DNA of 64,000 nucleotides, from NCBI GenBank assembly GCA_001512635.1, contig LFSA01000021.1, positions 1 through 64,000 on the forward strand, written 5' to 3'. The notes under the pieces are model-generated. The model had not been told where the DNA came from, ran no database searches, and worked only from the letters and a program-made list of their open reading frames with translations. The DNA is from Pelotomaculum sp. DTU098 (GTDB taxonomy: Bacteria; Bacillota; Desulfotomaculia; Desulfotomaculales; Pelotomaculaceae). Positions 7,505-15,842 of this stretch are shown piece after piece (position 1 is the first letter of the stretch; every line of letters begins with the position of its first letter). The position numbers were made by a program, and so were the translations under genes.

Positions 7505-8422
7505 CTAGGAGGCCTCTTCAAGCAGGTTGGGTCCCAGCAGCGCCTGATAAGACCCGCCGGGAAACAGGCTTTTCCGGTAAATGGCCAAAATCGCCTTAAC
7601 CGCGCAGGGCTGCCGGCCATTCTGCTCCAACAACACTTCATCGGGACGGTAACCAAGAAGCAGCCCCTCTGTCTTACCCAGGGACTGAAAGGGAATGGCA
7701 CAAAAGCGCGAAGCAGCGCCGCACCCGCCCAGGGAACTTAAAATCTCCCAGATGTCGGCATCCCCGTCCGCTTCAAAAAAAGGGTGTAACTGCACAGGCA
7801 AAAGGGGTTTTAAAGAGGTGTATTCAACAACGATCACAGGGCGCCCGGTCATGGGATCTTTTAACTGGTTACCGGTATCTAGCAGCGCATCGACTTTTAC
7901 CTGTTTATTTTCCGCACGGATCAAAACAGGAATTTTAAAGAAGTTCTCCAGCAAGCCCTTCCTTTGAAGGGCGCCAAAACCTTTTACAGCTGCCCAAAAG
8001 GTTGCTAGCCCCAGAAGAATACCCTTCCACAGGTGCTGGTTGATGGTGACGCCAACACCATTAAGACTGGTTATGGGTCCTGCATGAAGAAAGAAGATGA
8101 CTCCGAACACCAGCCCGCCCAGCACGAAGGAGGTTAGATAAAAGCAACCAAGACAGGTGATAAACTTCCGGAGGGAAACAGGGAAGAATGTTGCGGCTGT
8201 TATTATAATGGAAGCGGCAGTTTTAAAACCTGTTGTTAAGAGAAGGCCGCAGCCGGGTAATAAAGCAACCACTGCATAGCCGGCCCCCAGCGCTGCTCCT
8301 GCGGCAAGCCGGGTTTTCCCAACCGGAACGCGGCTTAACTTTGAGGCAGCCCACAGAATGGCGTAGTTCATGACCATGTTGCCCAGGAAAACCTGGTCGA
8401 GATAGACGGTATATGCCGTCAT
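7505..8422 (-). CDS. spoIIGA: Sigma-E processing peptidase SpoIIGA
   Basis: A membrane aspartic protease (305 aa) that cleaves pro-SigE in the mother cell after a signal from SpoIIR. The N-terminal half holds about five membrane helices beginning YTVYLDQVFLGNMVMNYAILW. The C-terminal half carries the catalytic motif DALLDTGNQLKDP with the family's single aspartate, which acts in a dimer. I chose the ATG at 8422 because GGGAG lies 8 nt upstream and because MTAYTVYLDQ matches family N-termini; a longer frame to 8449 exists. It is followed by sigE on the same strand. The length is as usual (~300 aa). Confidence 0.95.
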   Translation of the reverse strand: MTAYTVYLDQVFLGNMVMNYAILWAASKLSRVPVGKTRLAAGAALGAGYAVVALLPGCGLLLTTGFKTAASIIITAATFFPVSLRKFITCLGCFYLTSFVLGGLVFGVIFFLHAGPITSLNGVGVTINQHLWKGILLGLATFWAAVKGFGALQRKGLLENFFKIPVLIRAENKQVKVDALLDTGNQLKDPMTGRPVIVVEYTSLKPLLPVQLHPFFEADGDADIWEILSSLGGCGAASRFCAIPFQSLGKTEGLLLGYRPDEVLLEQNGRQPCAVKAILAIYRKSLFPGGSYQALLGPNLLEEAS

Positions 8423-8941
8423 AGATTTATTCTCCCGTTCCTGGAGCAAACTTTCCAGAAAATATTATAAAACCTCTCTTACCATTTTATCGTAAGCTTT
8501 CATGCTTTATGACAGGTTGGCTAAATAATAACAATGCTGGCCTTATTATACATTGTCCAGGCTTGAGAATTTGTCGTGTTCTGAATACAACTGTAATTTT
8601 TTCCCTGACATTTTACTGCAAAAAACACAGATTGCAGTTTTATAAATACATCTTATGCCACAAATCAGAACGAAATTGGAAAACAAAAAAGACGCTGGCT
8701 GTGCCAACGTCAAAAAACCTGCCCGGAGCCACAGGTTAATCCTGAGCATAGCGGGACTCCCGGCATGCTTTCTGGAAACCAATTTGACTCTTGTAGTAAA
8801 GGCCTGTTTGCCCGGATTCTCCCGGCGGGCTCATCCCGGACCCAAAACCAAACTGGACCAAATACTGGATCAATATTTTGAAAATACTCCCTGACCTGGT
8901 GATAATAGTTCCTATTTAGGACAAGCCGGTTTATTTTCAAA
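8423..8941. other. Intergenic region upstream of spoIIGA and downstream of selD
   Basis: About 520 bp without a supported gene. It contains the selD terminator (8685-8717) and the upstream region of spoIIGA. Two TATAAT-like sequences on the minus strand are possible spoIIGA promoters. A TTTGTCG sequence near 8571 partly resembles a Spo0A box on the opposite strand. None of these was strong enough to call. The segment 8720-8940 has open frames but no ribosome binding site or recognisable product. Confidence 0.45.
8685..8717 (-). terminator. Terminator downstream of selD (likely bidirectional)
   Basis: The stem GACGTTGGC-ACA-GCCAGCGTC (8691-8711; 9 bp, one G-T pair) is flanked by A6 on one side and T-run equivalents on the other, giving TTTTTTG on the minus strand. 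It lies ~230 bp beyond the selD stop. Confidence 0.8.
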
Positions 8942-9991
8942 TCAGTCTGCAATCATGATCAAAGGCTGTTCACAATCAATAATTTCACCAATTTTTGCTC
9001 CCGTTACCCCTTCAGCTTCCAGTGCTTCCAGGGTTGCTGCTGCTTTATCCCCCGGGACGGCCATCAGGAGCCCCCCCGATGTCTGGGGGTCGGTAAGGAT
9101 CAGTTTGTCAGTTTCATCAATGGAACCGTTCCATTGTAGCTTTTCCTCCAGATAGTTGAGGTTCCGGTAGGCTCCACTCGGAATCAAGCCGCTGGAGGCT
9201 AGCTCACGGACCTTTTCCAGGACGGGTATTTGTGACAAAAAGACGCGAGCACCCACGTTGCTGGCTGCTACCATTTCGTAAAGATGGCCCAGCAACCCGA
9301 AGCCGGTGATGTCCGTGCAGGCATGGGCCCCGGCTTCAAGCATAATTCGGGAAGCCCGATCGTTCAGTGCCTCCATCAACTTTACAGCACTGTTATATGT
9401 CCGTTCGTCAGCCATTTCACCTTTAGCAGCCGTAACGATAATGCCGGTTCCCAAGGGCTTGGTTAAAATCAGTACATCCCCCGGAAGCGCCCCGGCATTT
9501 TTTACAACCCTGTCCGGATGTACCAGGCCGGTAACGGCAAGCCCGTACTTAGGCTCTTTATCCTCAATAGTGTGGCCGCCCACCACCAGGGCTCCGGCTT
9601 CTTTAACCTTGTCGGCACCTCCCCGCAGGATATCCACCAGCACTTCCAGGGACAGGGCCTTGCAGGGAAAGCCGATAATATTCAAGGCCAGGAGCGGTTT
9701 TGCTCCCATGGCGTATATATCGCTCAAAGCATTTGCCGCGGTTATGGCTCCAAAGGTATAGGGATCGTCCACCACAGGTGTAAAATAATCCACTGTCTGG
9801 ACAATGGCTATCTGATCATTCAGGCGGTAAACCGCCGCGTCGTCGCAGGTGGAGGAACCTACAAGCAAGTTCGGATCCTCCACCGGAGCCAGCCGGCACA
9901 GCACCTGTGCCAGGTCCTGAGGACTCAGCTTCGCAGCTCACCCGGCGCTGCTGGCCAGCATGGTCAGCCGCGGCGTTTTATTCTTATTCAT
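8942..9991 (-). CDS. selD: Selenide, water dikinase, a selenoprotein with in-frame UGA
   Basis: SelD makes selenophosphate, the selenium donor for Sec-tRNA synthesis, from selenide and ATP. The gene must be read through a TGA at 9938-9940 (codon 18): translation from the ATG at 9991 gives MNKNKTPRLTMLASSAG-Sec-AAKLSP and continues in frame with the rest. Sec sits exactly where the catalytic Cys/Sec of SelD is expected, before the invariant Lys of the AAKLSP motif. The remainder (SSTCDDAAVY, VGGHTIEDKEPKYG, DITGFGLLGH, DPQTSGGLL) is full length, 349 aa. A naive start at the GTG at 9904 would lose the catalytic loop. The tRNA-Sec at 138-235 supports readthrough. A ribosome binding site (AAAAGGGAGAAACG) precedes the ATG. 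Confidence 0.94.
9905..9940 (-). promoter_or_regulatory. UGA-Sec codon and putative bacterial SECIS region of selD
   Basis: Bacterial SECIS elements are short hairpins directly 3' of the UGA. Here the UGA is at 9940-9938, and within the next 30 nt CTGA-GTCC-TCAG can form a small stem, with GTCC-TCA-GGAC as an alternative. The fold is short and was judged by eye only, so the region is better supported by the reading frame than by its structure. Confidence 0.5.
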
Positions 9992-10023
9992 CGTTTCTCC
10001 CTTTTCTGTAAGGTATTTATTGT

Positions 10024-10146
10024 CTATTTATTCTCGGGACCCAGTTCCGGGTCGATTACTTTTTGCGTTCCCCGGAACCGGTTTAAATCTTCCTTGCGGT
10101 TTCCTCTGACTTCAATCTTAACGGGCTTCTTTTTACGCCCTGCCAT
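10024..10146 (-). CDS. Small basic protein of 40 aa, unknown function
   Basis: A 40-codon gene between ftsZ and selD with a strong ribosome binding site (AGAAGGGGGG, ~7 nt before the ATG). The product starts MAGRKKKPVKIEVRGNRKED and ends PELGPENK, so it is strongly basic in its first half and mildly acidic at the end. It has no membrane segment or signal peptide. I do not recognise the family. The reading frame, ribosome binding site and coding-like composition make it likely to be expressed. It is separated from ftsZ by a terminator and lies ~33 bp upstream of selD, so it may be co-transcribed with selD. Confidence 0.65.
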   Translation of the reverse strand: MAGRKKKPVKIEVRGNRKEDLNRFRGTQKVIDPELGPENK

Positions 10147-10215
10147 ATACCGCCCCCCCTTCTGCTAGAATCTCTTATAGCTTTGGTTGAGCGGGTTTTA
10201 TTTATACTCCTTTCA

Positions 10216-10240
10216 TAAAAATCCCCTGCCCAGCAGGGGT
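10216..10240 (-). terminator. Rho-independent terminator of ftsZ
   Basis: On the minus strand CCCCTGC-TGG-GCAGGGG is followed by ATTTTTATG. It lies 8 bp after the ftsZ stop codon and marks the end of the ftsA-ftsZ unit. Confidence 0.85.
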
Positions 10241-10247
10241 GTTTACT

Positions 10248-11297
10248 TTAACGTCTGCGCAAGAAAGCAGGAATATCCAGATCATCATGGGTAGACAATG
10301 GTTTAATATCCAATTCATCAATGGTGCGTCCCTTTTTTGGTTCCCGCTGTTCAAATCCCGTGGCAATAACAGTTACCCGGACATCATCTTCCATCCGCTC
10401 GTCGATAACAGCTCCAAAAATAATGTTTGCCTCCGGATCAGCGGCCTGGGCAATAATCTCAGCTGCTTCGTTTACCTCAAACAGGCCCAGGGAAGTACCT
10501 CCTGTAATGTTCAATAAGACTCCTCTGGCCCCCTCAATGGAGGTTTCCAGCAGCGGGCTGGAAATGGATGCCCGGGCAGCCTCCGTAGCCCTGTTATCCC
10601 CGGATGCAATGCCGATACCCATCAAAGCGGAACCGGTTTCCTTCATAATGGTTTTAACATCGGCAAAATCCAGGTTAATTAAACCGGGTACAGCAATCAG
10701 GTCGGAAATACCCTGGACACCCTGGCGCAGCACATCATCTGCAATCCGGAAAGCCTCAACAATGGATGTTTGCTTTTCAATTACCTGTAATAGCCTGTCG
10801 TTGGGTATGGTAATCAGCGTGTCAACCTTTTCCTTCAGAATCTCAATTCCGGCTTCCGCCTGGGCGGCTCTCTTGCGCCCTTCGAATGTAAAGGGCTTGG
10901 TGACAACACCCACGGTCAGGGCTCCCAGTTCCTTGGCAACCTCAGCCACAATGGGGGCAGCTCCGGTGCCTGTTCCCCCACCCATGCCGGCTGTGACAAA
11001 TACCATGTCAGAACCCTTCAAGGCCTGCATGATTTCATCACGACTCTCTTCGGCAGCCTTTTTGCCAATTTCGGGGTTGCCGCCAGAACCCAGTCCTTTC
11101 GTCAGTTTGGTGCCAATTTGAATTTTGTGATTAGACTGTGACAGATAAAGCGCCTGGGCGTCGGTGTTAACTGCGATAAACTCTACTCCTTTGAGACCTG
11201 CGTGAATCATCCTGTTTACCGCGTTATTGCCACCCCCCCCGACCCCAATAACCTTTATATTGGCGAAGTGATCAAGGTCGAGTTCAAAGTCAAGCAT
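10248..11297 (-). CDS. ftsZ: Cell division protein FtsZ
   Basis: The tubulin-like GTPase that polymerises into the Z ring (349 aa). Visible motifs are [13 protein letters not shown] at residues 18-30, the tubulin signature GGGTGTG at 106-112 and the T7 loop region [11 protein letters not shown]. The C-terminal peptide [12 protein letters not shown] is the conserved tail that binds FtsA and other partners. The linker before it is short. It is the last division gene before a terminator, ~106 bp downstream of ftsA. Confidence 0.98.
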   Translation of the reverse strand: MLDFELDLDHFANIKVIGVGGGGNNAVNRMIHAGLKGVEFIAVNTDAQALYLSQSNHKIQIGTKLTKGLGSGGNPEIGKKAAEESRDEIMQALKGSDMVFVTAGMGGGTGTGAAPIVAEVAKELGALTVGVVTKPFTFEGRKRAAQAEAGIEILKEKVDTLITIPNDRLLQVIEKQTSIVEAFRIADDVLRQGVQGISDLIAVPGLINLDFADVKTIMKETGSALMGIGIASGDNRATEAARASISSPLLETSIEGARGVLLNITGGTSLGLFEVNEAAEIIAQAADPEANIIFGAVIDERMEDDVRVTVIATGFEQREPKKGRTIDELDIKPLSTHDDLDIPAFLRRR

Positions 11298-11403
11298 GCC
11301 TTTAGTCCCCCTCTATAATTACTATCCCTTGGATTAATTCGTGAACCGCCGCATCCAGCGCCTGAAACTACTGATGAGCGTACTGCTTGATAACTAGCTA
11401 ATA

Positions 11404-12597
11404 TTATCTCCTTGTTCGATCCTCAAACCAGTTAAAAATCTTACCCACAAAACCTTTGTTTTGTTCCCAGCGGTTTCCTAACTTCCTATCACCCTGCAAG
11501 CGCGAAAAACGATATTTAACAAGTCCCAGGGCATTTGCAAAGGTAGGGCTCAAATCAGGCCCCGGGTTTTGCAGCCGGCCAATCCGGACAGGCATCTGTA
11601 ATATGTTTTCTGCTATACGGGATATTCCGCTTAACTGGGATACGCCTCCATGAATCACGACTCCCCCGGGCAGGGCACCAGGGTAATCAAAACCCCTGAT
11701 CACTTCGCCGGCGAGAGTAAATATCTCCGTGAGCCTGGCCTCAATGATTGAATGAACCAGTTCCCGGGAATTCTTACCTTTAACAGCGTCACATACACCG
11801 CTTCCTGGGCCGCCATCTTCACCCCCGGGGACTTCTTCAGTCCTATATTCCCTTAATATTTCCACGGCTCGGGTCAGGGACAGGCTAAGTCCGATAGCCA
11901 GGTCACCGGCCAGGTGCTCCCCCCCCAGGGGAAGTACGGTTGTTTCCCTGAGTGAACCCCTGTTGAAAATACTAACGGAGGTAATCCCCGCTCCGATATC
12001 AATCAGAATAGTTCCCAATTCTATTTCAGCCGGCGTTAGCAAAGCACATGAACAGGCCAGGGGACTGTAGACCACTTCCTGAACGGCGAGGCCAGCAAGG
12101 TGCGCGCACTCTATTAAATTCGCAATATCTTCCGAAGGAGCTGTTAAAACCCGGCCGCAGTCTTGCTCCACCCCGGGAGTTGTTCCTGTTAAGGGCGCCG
12201 GTAGATGCTCAATAATCCTCTGACCCGGGGGCACAGCTGCCAGCGCCGGATCAATCCCTGTAACTGCAGGGCGTTCTTTCCCGGGGCAGGAACCGGAAGG
12301 CCCGTTCAACGAAAAGCTGCCCGGGGAATTTAGAACTTTTACATTTGCACTGCAATAACTGACAGAAACCCTGTTTACCCTGACCCCCGCCATCTTTTCA
12401 GCTTTTTCTACGGCTTGTTTAATGGACCTTGCCGCGAGAGCAGGATTTTCTATTACGCCCTTATGGATACCTACGCTCGGAGATTCCCCCGCTCCTACCA
12501 GCTCAAGGGAGCCTTTGTAAATAATGGCAATGACCACGGCGTTCTCCGACGTGCCTGGATCAAGGCCCATTAATACAACGGGTAAATCTTTAGCCAA
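11404..12597 (-). CDS. ftsA: Cell division protein FtsA (divergent)
   Basis: The actin-like protein that tethers FtsZ to the membrane (397 aa). The ATPase fold shows phosphate-1 MGLDPGTSENAVVI, phosphate-2 GTILIDIGAGITSVSIFNRG and the adenosine-motif-like GGVVIHGGVSQLSGI. The C-terminus, KGFVGKIFNWFEDRTRR, is a basic amphipathic helix like the FtsA membrane-targeting sequence. The middle carries low-complexity Gly/Pro insertions (near residues 95-115 and 255-275), so it is divergent from typical FtsA. Its position directly upstream of ftsZ supports the call. Confidence 0.9.
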   Translation of the reverse strand: MAKDLPVVLMGLDPGTSENAVVIAIIYKGSLELVGAGESPSVGIHKGVIENPALAARSIKQAVEKAEKMAGVRVNRVSVSYCSANVKVLNSPGSFSLNGPSGSCPGKERPAVTGIDPALAAVPPGQRIIEHLPAPLTGTTPGVEQDCGRVLTAPSEDIANLIECAHLAGLAVQEVVYSPLACSCALLTPAEIELGTILIDIGAGITSVSIFNRGSLRETTVLPLGGEHLAGDLAIGLSLSLTRAVEILREYRTEEVPGGEDGGPGSGVCDAVKGKNSRELVHSIIEARLTEIFTLAGEVIRGFDYPGALPGGVVIHGGVSQLSGISRIAENILQMPVRIGRLQNPGPDLSPTFANALGLVKYRFSRLQGDRKLGNRWEQNKGFVGKIFNWFEDRTRR

Positions 12598-12671
12598 CCA
12601 GGGCGCCTCCCGACCAAACTTTGGCTGTTGTGTTAGGATTCCACGTAAATGGCGATTTCCCTTTTAAAAAA

Positions 12672-13025
12672 TTATTTTTTTAAAAGGTGACGGCGGATAA
12701 TGGCAATGTTCTGGAACAGCCTGACACCAAAGGCCACCACTGCAGCCAGGTAAAGATCGATTCCCAGACGTTCTCCAACAAAGGCCAGCCCTGCGGCAAG
12801 CAGGGCGTTACTGAAAAAACCGGTAATAAAAATCGTGTTATCAAAGTGTTCTTCCATGGCAGCACGCAAGCCGCCAAAAACCGAGTCCAGAGCCGCCAGG
12901 GCAGCCACGGAAAAATATTTGGCATAAGCATGGGGCAGGACGACGGGCATGTTGAGCCCGATAAGGACACCCACTGCAATACCGATAATTGTCAACCAAA
13001 GTCCCAACCACATTTTAGCCATCAC
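12672..13025 (-). CDS. sbp: Small basic protein Sbp, DUF1290 membrane protein
   Basis: A 117-aa protein with about three membrane helices, recognisable as the Firmicute small basic protein that lies between divIB/DUF881 genes and ftsA. Conserved features are GVLIGLNMPVVLPHAYAKY, ALDSVFGGLRAAME and the basic end IIRRHLLKK. A second Met two codons in is an equally good start. The function is not established; its location in the dcw cluster suggests a role at the division site or in the envelope. Confidence 0.88.
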   Translation of the reverse strand: MMAKMWLGLWLTIIGIAVGVLIGLNMPVVLPHAYAKYFSVAALAALDSVFGGLRAAMEEHFDNTIFITGFFSNALLAAGLAFVGERLGIDLYLAAVVAFGVRLFQNIAIIRRHLLKK

Positions 13026-13069
13026 CTTCGCCCATCTAGTATTTATTGTAAAATAGACATAACCAGAGC

Positions 13070-13774
13070 TTATTTCTGGGTAGGTCTGGCATACTCCGGG
13101 CGCAGGGAACCGTCGTAAGCAGGCACCCGGATTTGTTCCTTGGCCTCCACGTTCACAAGCGCCCCTTGCTCGGTTAAGTATTCTGCCAGCCCGCCTTTTA
13201 TCTCCAGACTGCTCTTCAGCGCGCCCGGATTGCCGATGGCGATAATTTTATATGGAGGTGATAGCCTGGTGAGGTTTACATTAATATGATTTCCCGCCAG
13301 GCGGACCTGGCTGGTGGCCAAAATCCTCTGGCCGTTTATAGCTATAGCCTCCGCTCCGGCGCCCCGCAGGTCGTTTAATACCTTCAGTAAATCTTCATCC
13401 CTGATAATATAGCCCGCATTTTCACCGTAACCTAATTCGGCGCCGGGCGTGTTATCCAGCGTCACTTCCACTCCCGGACCCACCAGGGGCAGAAGACCGG
13501 CATAGAGCTTGATTTTATACAGCTCACTTTCCAGCGCCCCAGCAGCCCCGGCGTGACTTTCCATGGCCTCCTCCAGCTTTGCTTCCAGGTCAGCAACCTC
13601 TTTCTGAAGTTGCGTCACGTCTTTTTCCAGCTGCTTTTTTTCAATGGTTAATTCCTGAACCCTGTCAAAGGGAAGCGGTAGATCCTGACTGCTGGCTGTG
13701 CGAAACTGCATGGCCAGCATTGAACCCACTACCACAGCAAAAATTGTTATATATAGATAGGTTGACTTATTCAA
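13070..13774 (-). CDS. DUF881 membrane-anchored protein (copy 2)
   Basis: A 234-aa protein with one N-terminal membrane helix (YLYITIFAVVVGSMLA), a coiled coil (near residues 40-80, LTIEKKQLEKDVTQLQKEVA) and a C-terminal globular DUF881 domain, containing GPGVEVTLDN, RGAGAEAIAINGQR and PYKIIAIGNP. I chose the TTG at 13774 because GGGGA lies 8 nt upstream; a TTG two codons earlier is possible. It is a tandem paralogue of the next gene upstream. In Firmicutes DUF881 genes accompany divIB, sbp and ftsZ; their role is unknown, and an envelope or division scaffold is inferred. Confidence 0.87.
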   Translation of the reverse strand: MNKSTYLYITIFAVVVGSMLAMQFRTASSQDLPLPFDRVQELTIEKKQLEKDVTQLQKEVADLEAKLEEAMESHAGAAGALESELYKIKLYAGLLPLVGPGVEVTLDNTPGAELGYGENAGYIIRDEDLLKVLNDLRGAGAEAIAINGQRILATSQVRLAGNHINVNLTRLSPPYKIIAIGNPGALKSSLEIKGGLAEYLTEQGALVNVEAKEQIRVPAYDGSLRPEYARPTQK

Positions 13775-13785
13775 GACCAAATCCC

Positions 13786-14487
13786 CTAACTCTCTGCTCT
13801 GGCATATTCGTACCTGATACCTCCACTGTAGGCAGGTACGGTTACTTCGGGCAATTTTTTAACCGCGACCTGGATCCCCCAAAACTGGAGAGTTTCCGCT
13901 ACTCCGCCTTTCATCTTTAGGGAACTTTCCAGGGTATCAGGGTTGCCGATGGCCGTAATTACATAGGGAGGCGCCAGGCGCTTATTCTTATTCAGGAGAA
14001 TGGTCGGACCGGTACAGCGGACTTCCGTGGTAGCCAAAAGTCTCTGTCCGTTTATGGAAAGAGCTTCCGCGCCGGCCGCCCTCAATTCGTTCAGGACCAG
14101 CAAGATATCTTCATCATGCAGGACATAAAGATTCGGGTTCTGACCCGGCTTAAGGGCAACGTTGCTGTCGTTTAAGGTAACCTCGACACCGGGGCCCTTT
14201 ACTTCGCTTACACCGGCCTCAATTATGGCATGTTCCAGCGCTTCCTTAATTTCGGAAACCTGGGGACGCGCAGTTACTTGATCCAGTTGAGAACGTAGTT
14301 CATCTACCCGTTTCTGGAAGCTATCCCGTTCAATTTTGAGTTTTTCAACCTGAGCGGAAAGTTCCTGTGCTCTCTGCACAGCCTCGCTGGCCTGAATCTC
14401 CCTGGTAACACGGTACTGTGCAGCTAACATAATCCCAAGGACCAGACCAACCAGGATAACGGCCCACTGGTAGCTTCTCAAAAACAT
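13786..14487 (-). CDS. DUF881 membrane-anchored protein (copy 1)
   Basis: A 233-aa protein with an N-terminal membrane anchor (YQWAVILVGLVLGIMLAAQY), a coiled coil (AVQRAQELSAQVEKLKIERD) and a DUF881 domain (GPGVEVTLND, LRAAGAEALSINGQRLLATT, PYVITAIGNPDTLESSL). It is clearly paralogous to the following gene: both share the AINGQR/SINGQR and AIGNP blocks at the same spacing. The ATG at 14487 has GGGGGA just upstream and begins 9 bp after the divIB stop, indicating tight coupling. Confidence 0.87.
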   Translation of the reverse strand: MFLRSYQWAVILVGLVLGIMLAAQYRVTREIQASEAVQRAQELSAQVEKLKIERDSFQKRVDELRSQLDQVTARPQVSEIKEALEHAIIEAGVSEVKGPGVEVTLNDSNVALKPGQNPNLYVLHDEDILLVLNELRAAGAEALSINGQRLLATTEVRCTGPTILLNKNKRLAPPYVITAIGNPDTLESSLKMKGGVAETLQFWGIQVAVKKLPEVTVPAYSGGIRYEYARAES

Positions 14488-14495
14488 CTCCCCCG

Positions 14496-15263
14496 TTATT
14501 GAACTTTGTAAAAGACCACCGGCTGGCCGACACAAGAAAGGTCAATATAATTAATTTTATCCTTGTGTATGCTCAATTGCAGCAAAAGCTGCTCCAGGAT
14601 TGCCCCTTTTTCCGGTATCTCCATGGCCAGACCCAAACGGCACTGGATCCCCTCCAGGGTGTAAATGATTATTTGACCATCCTTACCGGAGTGGACTTCC
14701 GAAAGACTGGCTACAACTGAAGCAGGCAATCCGGTGATTACCTTCAGGGCGTCTCCCAGTCTTTCCGATTGTACAGCCTGACCGGGATTGGGCAGTTCAT
14801 ACTCAATGCCCGTCAACACGGGCAGTCCGGGAGTACCGGCCTTGGCTTCCTGTAAATAAACACCTTCTTCGTCCACCTTGATAAAGCCTTCCCGGGTGGG
14901 CAAAAGGGCCAGGGGTTTGCGCTCATAGACATTTATGACCACAGAGGATGGAAGAGAGCGAACAACCTGAACTTCTTTGATCATTGAGTGCAATTCCAGG
15001 TTGGCTCTGGCGGTATTCAGATCAACCTTAAAAATGTTTTCACCAATACCGATATTAGCAAGAGAAATTATTTGCTCCTCGCTGATATTCTCGTTGCCCC
15101 GCACCAGAACCCGGTGGACTTCAAAAATTGGGGACTGCAGCAGGACATAGCCGCTTACAATAACTATTAAAATAAAAAAAACACTTTCCAGGACATTCCA
15201 CTTTTTCTTCCCGCTGCCTCTATTATAATAACCGGTCAAGAATTTCACTCCGGTCCGTCTCAA
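14496..15263 (-). CDS. divIB: Cell division protein DivIB/FtsQ
   Basis: A bitopic division protein (255 aa) that links FtsL and FtsB-type proteins to septal peptidoglycan synthesis. A basic cytoplasmic head (RGSGKKKWN) precedes a membrane helix (VFFILIVIVSGYVLLQ). Next comes a POTRA domain, FEVHRVLVRGNENISEEQI, ending with LPSSVVINVYERKPLALL, then the FtsQ domain. The start is a TTG with GGGGAAAA 5-10 nt upstream. A good sigma-A promoter lies just upstream (15283-15310), so the divIB-DUF881-sbp-ftsA-ftsZ group is probably a separate transcription unit from murA. Confidence 0.9.
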   Translation of the reverse strand: MRRTGVKFLTGYYNRGSGKKKWNVLESVFFILIVIVSGYVLLQSPIFEVHRVLVRGNENISEEQIISLANIGIGENIFKVDLNTARANLELHSMIKEVQVVRSLPSSVVINVYERKPLALLPTREGFIKVDEEGVYLQEAKAGTPGLPVLTGIEYELPNPGQAVQSERLGDALKVITGLPASVVASLSEVHSGKDGQIIIYTLEGIQCRLGLAMEIPEKGAILEQLLLQLSIHKDKINYIDLSCVGQPVVFYKVQ

Positions 15264-15611
15264 TTAGTTTTCCCCATATGTAATTATACCAACCAAGTAA
15301 GCCTTGTCCATAAGAATCTTTAAAAGAAAATAATGTCTGATTTTGGATAATTACAGTGTGAACTTAAGCCGGGATATATGACTACTTTGGAATAAACAAA
15401 ATAATATGTTAGATTTTACCTGATCCAGTGACAACTAAAGATTTAAAATCATAAGATACTGTAAAGCAGCAGAAGGGAGGAATTTCGCAGGATAAACGTC
15501 AAAGCCGGCAGGCATTTTCTGAAATGCCAACAATGCTCTACAGCTTTCCATAATTTAAAACAAAAGAATCCCCTGAATATTTTTTAATCGATATATAAAG
15601 GAGGAATTATA
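15264..15611. other. Divergent control region between divIB and the tiny TM genes
   Basis: About 350 bp hold the divIB promoter (15283-15310, minus) and the leader of the plus-strand tiny membrane gene at 15612. I see no ORF or strong hairpin. A sporulation-sigma promoter for the tiny genes is expected within 15540-15600 but could not be placed with confidence. Confidence 0.5.
15283..15310 (-). promoter_or_regulatory. Sigma-A type promoter of the divIB-ftsZ group
   Basis: On the minus strand TGGACA (15310-15305) and a perfect TATAAT (15288-15283) are 16 bp apart. The -10 lies ~20 bp upstream of the divIB start codon, which implies a very short leader. Confidence 0.65.
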
Positions 15612-15743
15612 ATGGCATTCGGCGCAGCCGGAACCGGCGGCAGCTGTGGCGGAGTTGGTTCAGGCGGATTGAGCAACTGGGCCTTCATCCTTTTCCTGAT
15701 TCTCATCCTTCTTGTGGCCGGATTTGGTTTTTGCTTTATCTAA
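15612..15743 (+). CDS. Tiny Gly-rich single-TM protein, YjcZ-like (copy 2)
   Basis: A 43-aa protein with a near-perfect ribosome binding site (AAAGGAGG) 8 nt before the ATG. It begins MAFGAAGTGGSCGGVGSGG and ends with the hydrophobic helix WAFILFLILILLVAGFGFCF. The C-terminal helix is nearly identical to that of the gene at 15843, and the MAFG start is shared with the gene at 2910. This is the pattern of YjcZ-type tiny sporulation membrane proteins. It lies on the strand opposite to the dcw genes that flank it, with its own terminator downstream, so it is an independent insertion in the cluster. Confidence 0.8.
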   Translation: MAFGAAGTGGSCGGVGSGGLSNWAFILFLILILLVAGFGFCFI

Positions 15744-15842
15744 AAACCTGACTGGTTGTTGAAAGCATTACAAATTCCAGATGTTATGGTCAAAAAATCT
15801 GTAATCTGCGAAGAGTATTAATCCCAAAAGGAGGAATCTAAG

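Noticed and set aside
8710-8952. 80-codon minus-strand frame overlapping the end of selD
   Set aside because: It overlaps the selD stop region, lacks a ribosome binding site and resembles no family.
10321-11121. 266-codon plus-strand frame across ftsZ
   Set aside because: A shadow of ftsZ: it has no start signal, and its composition is that of antisense codons of a GC-rich gene.
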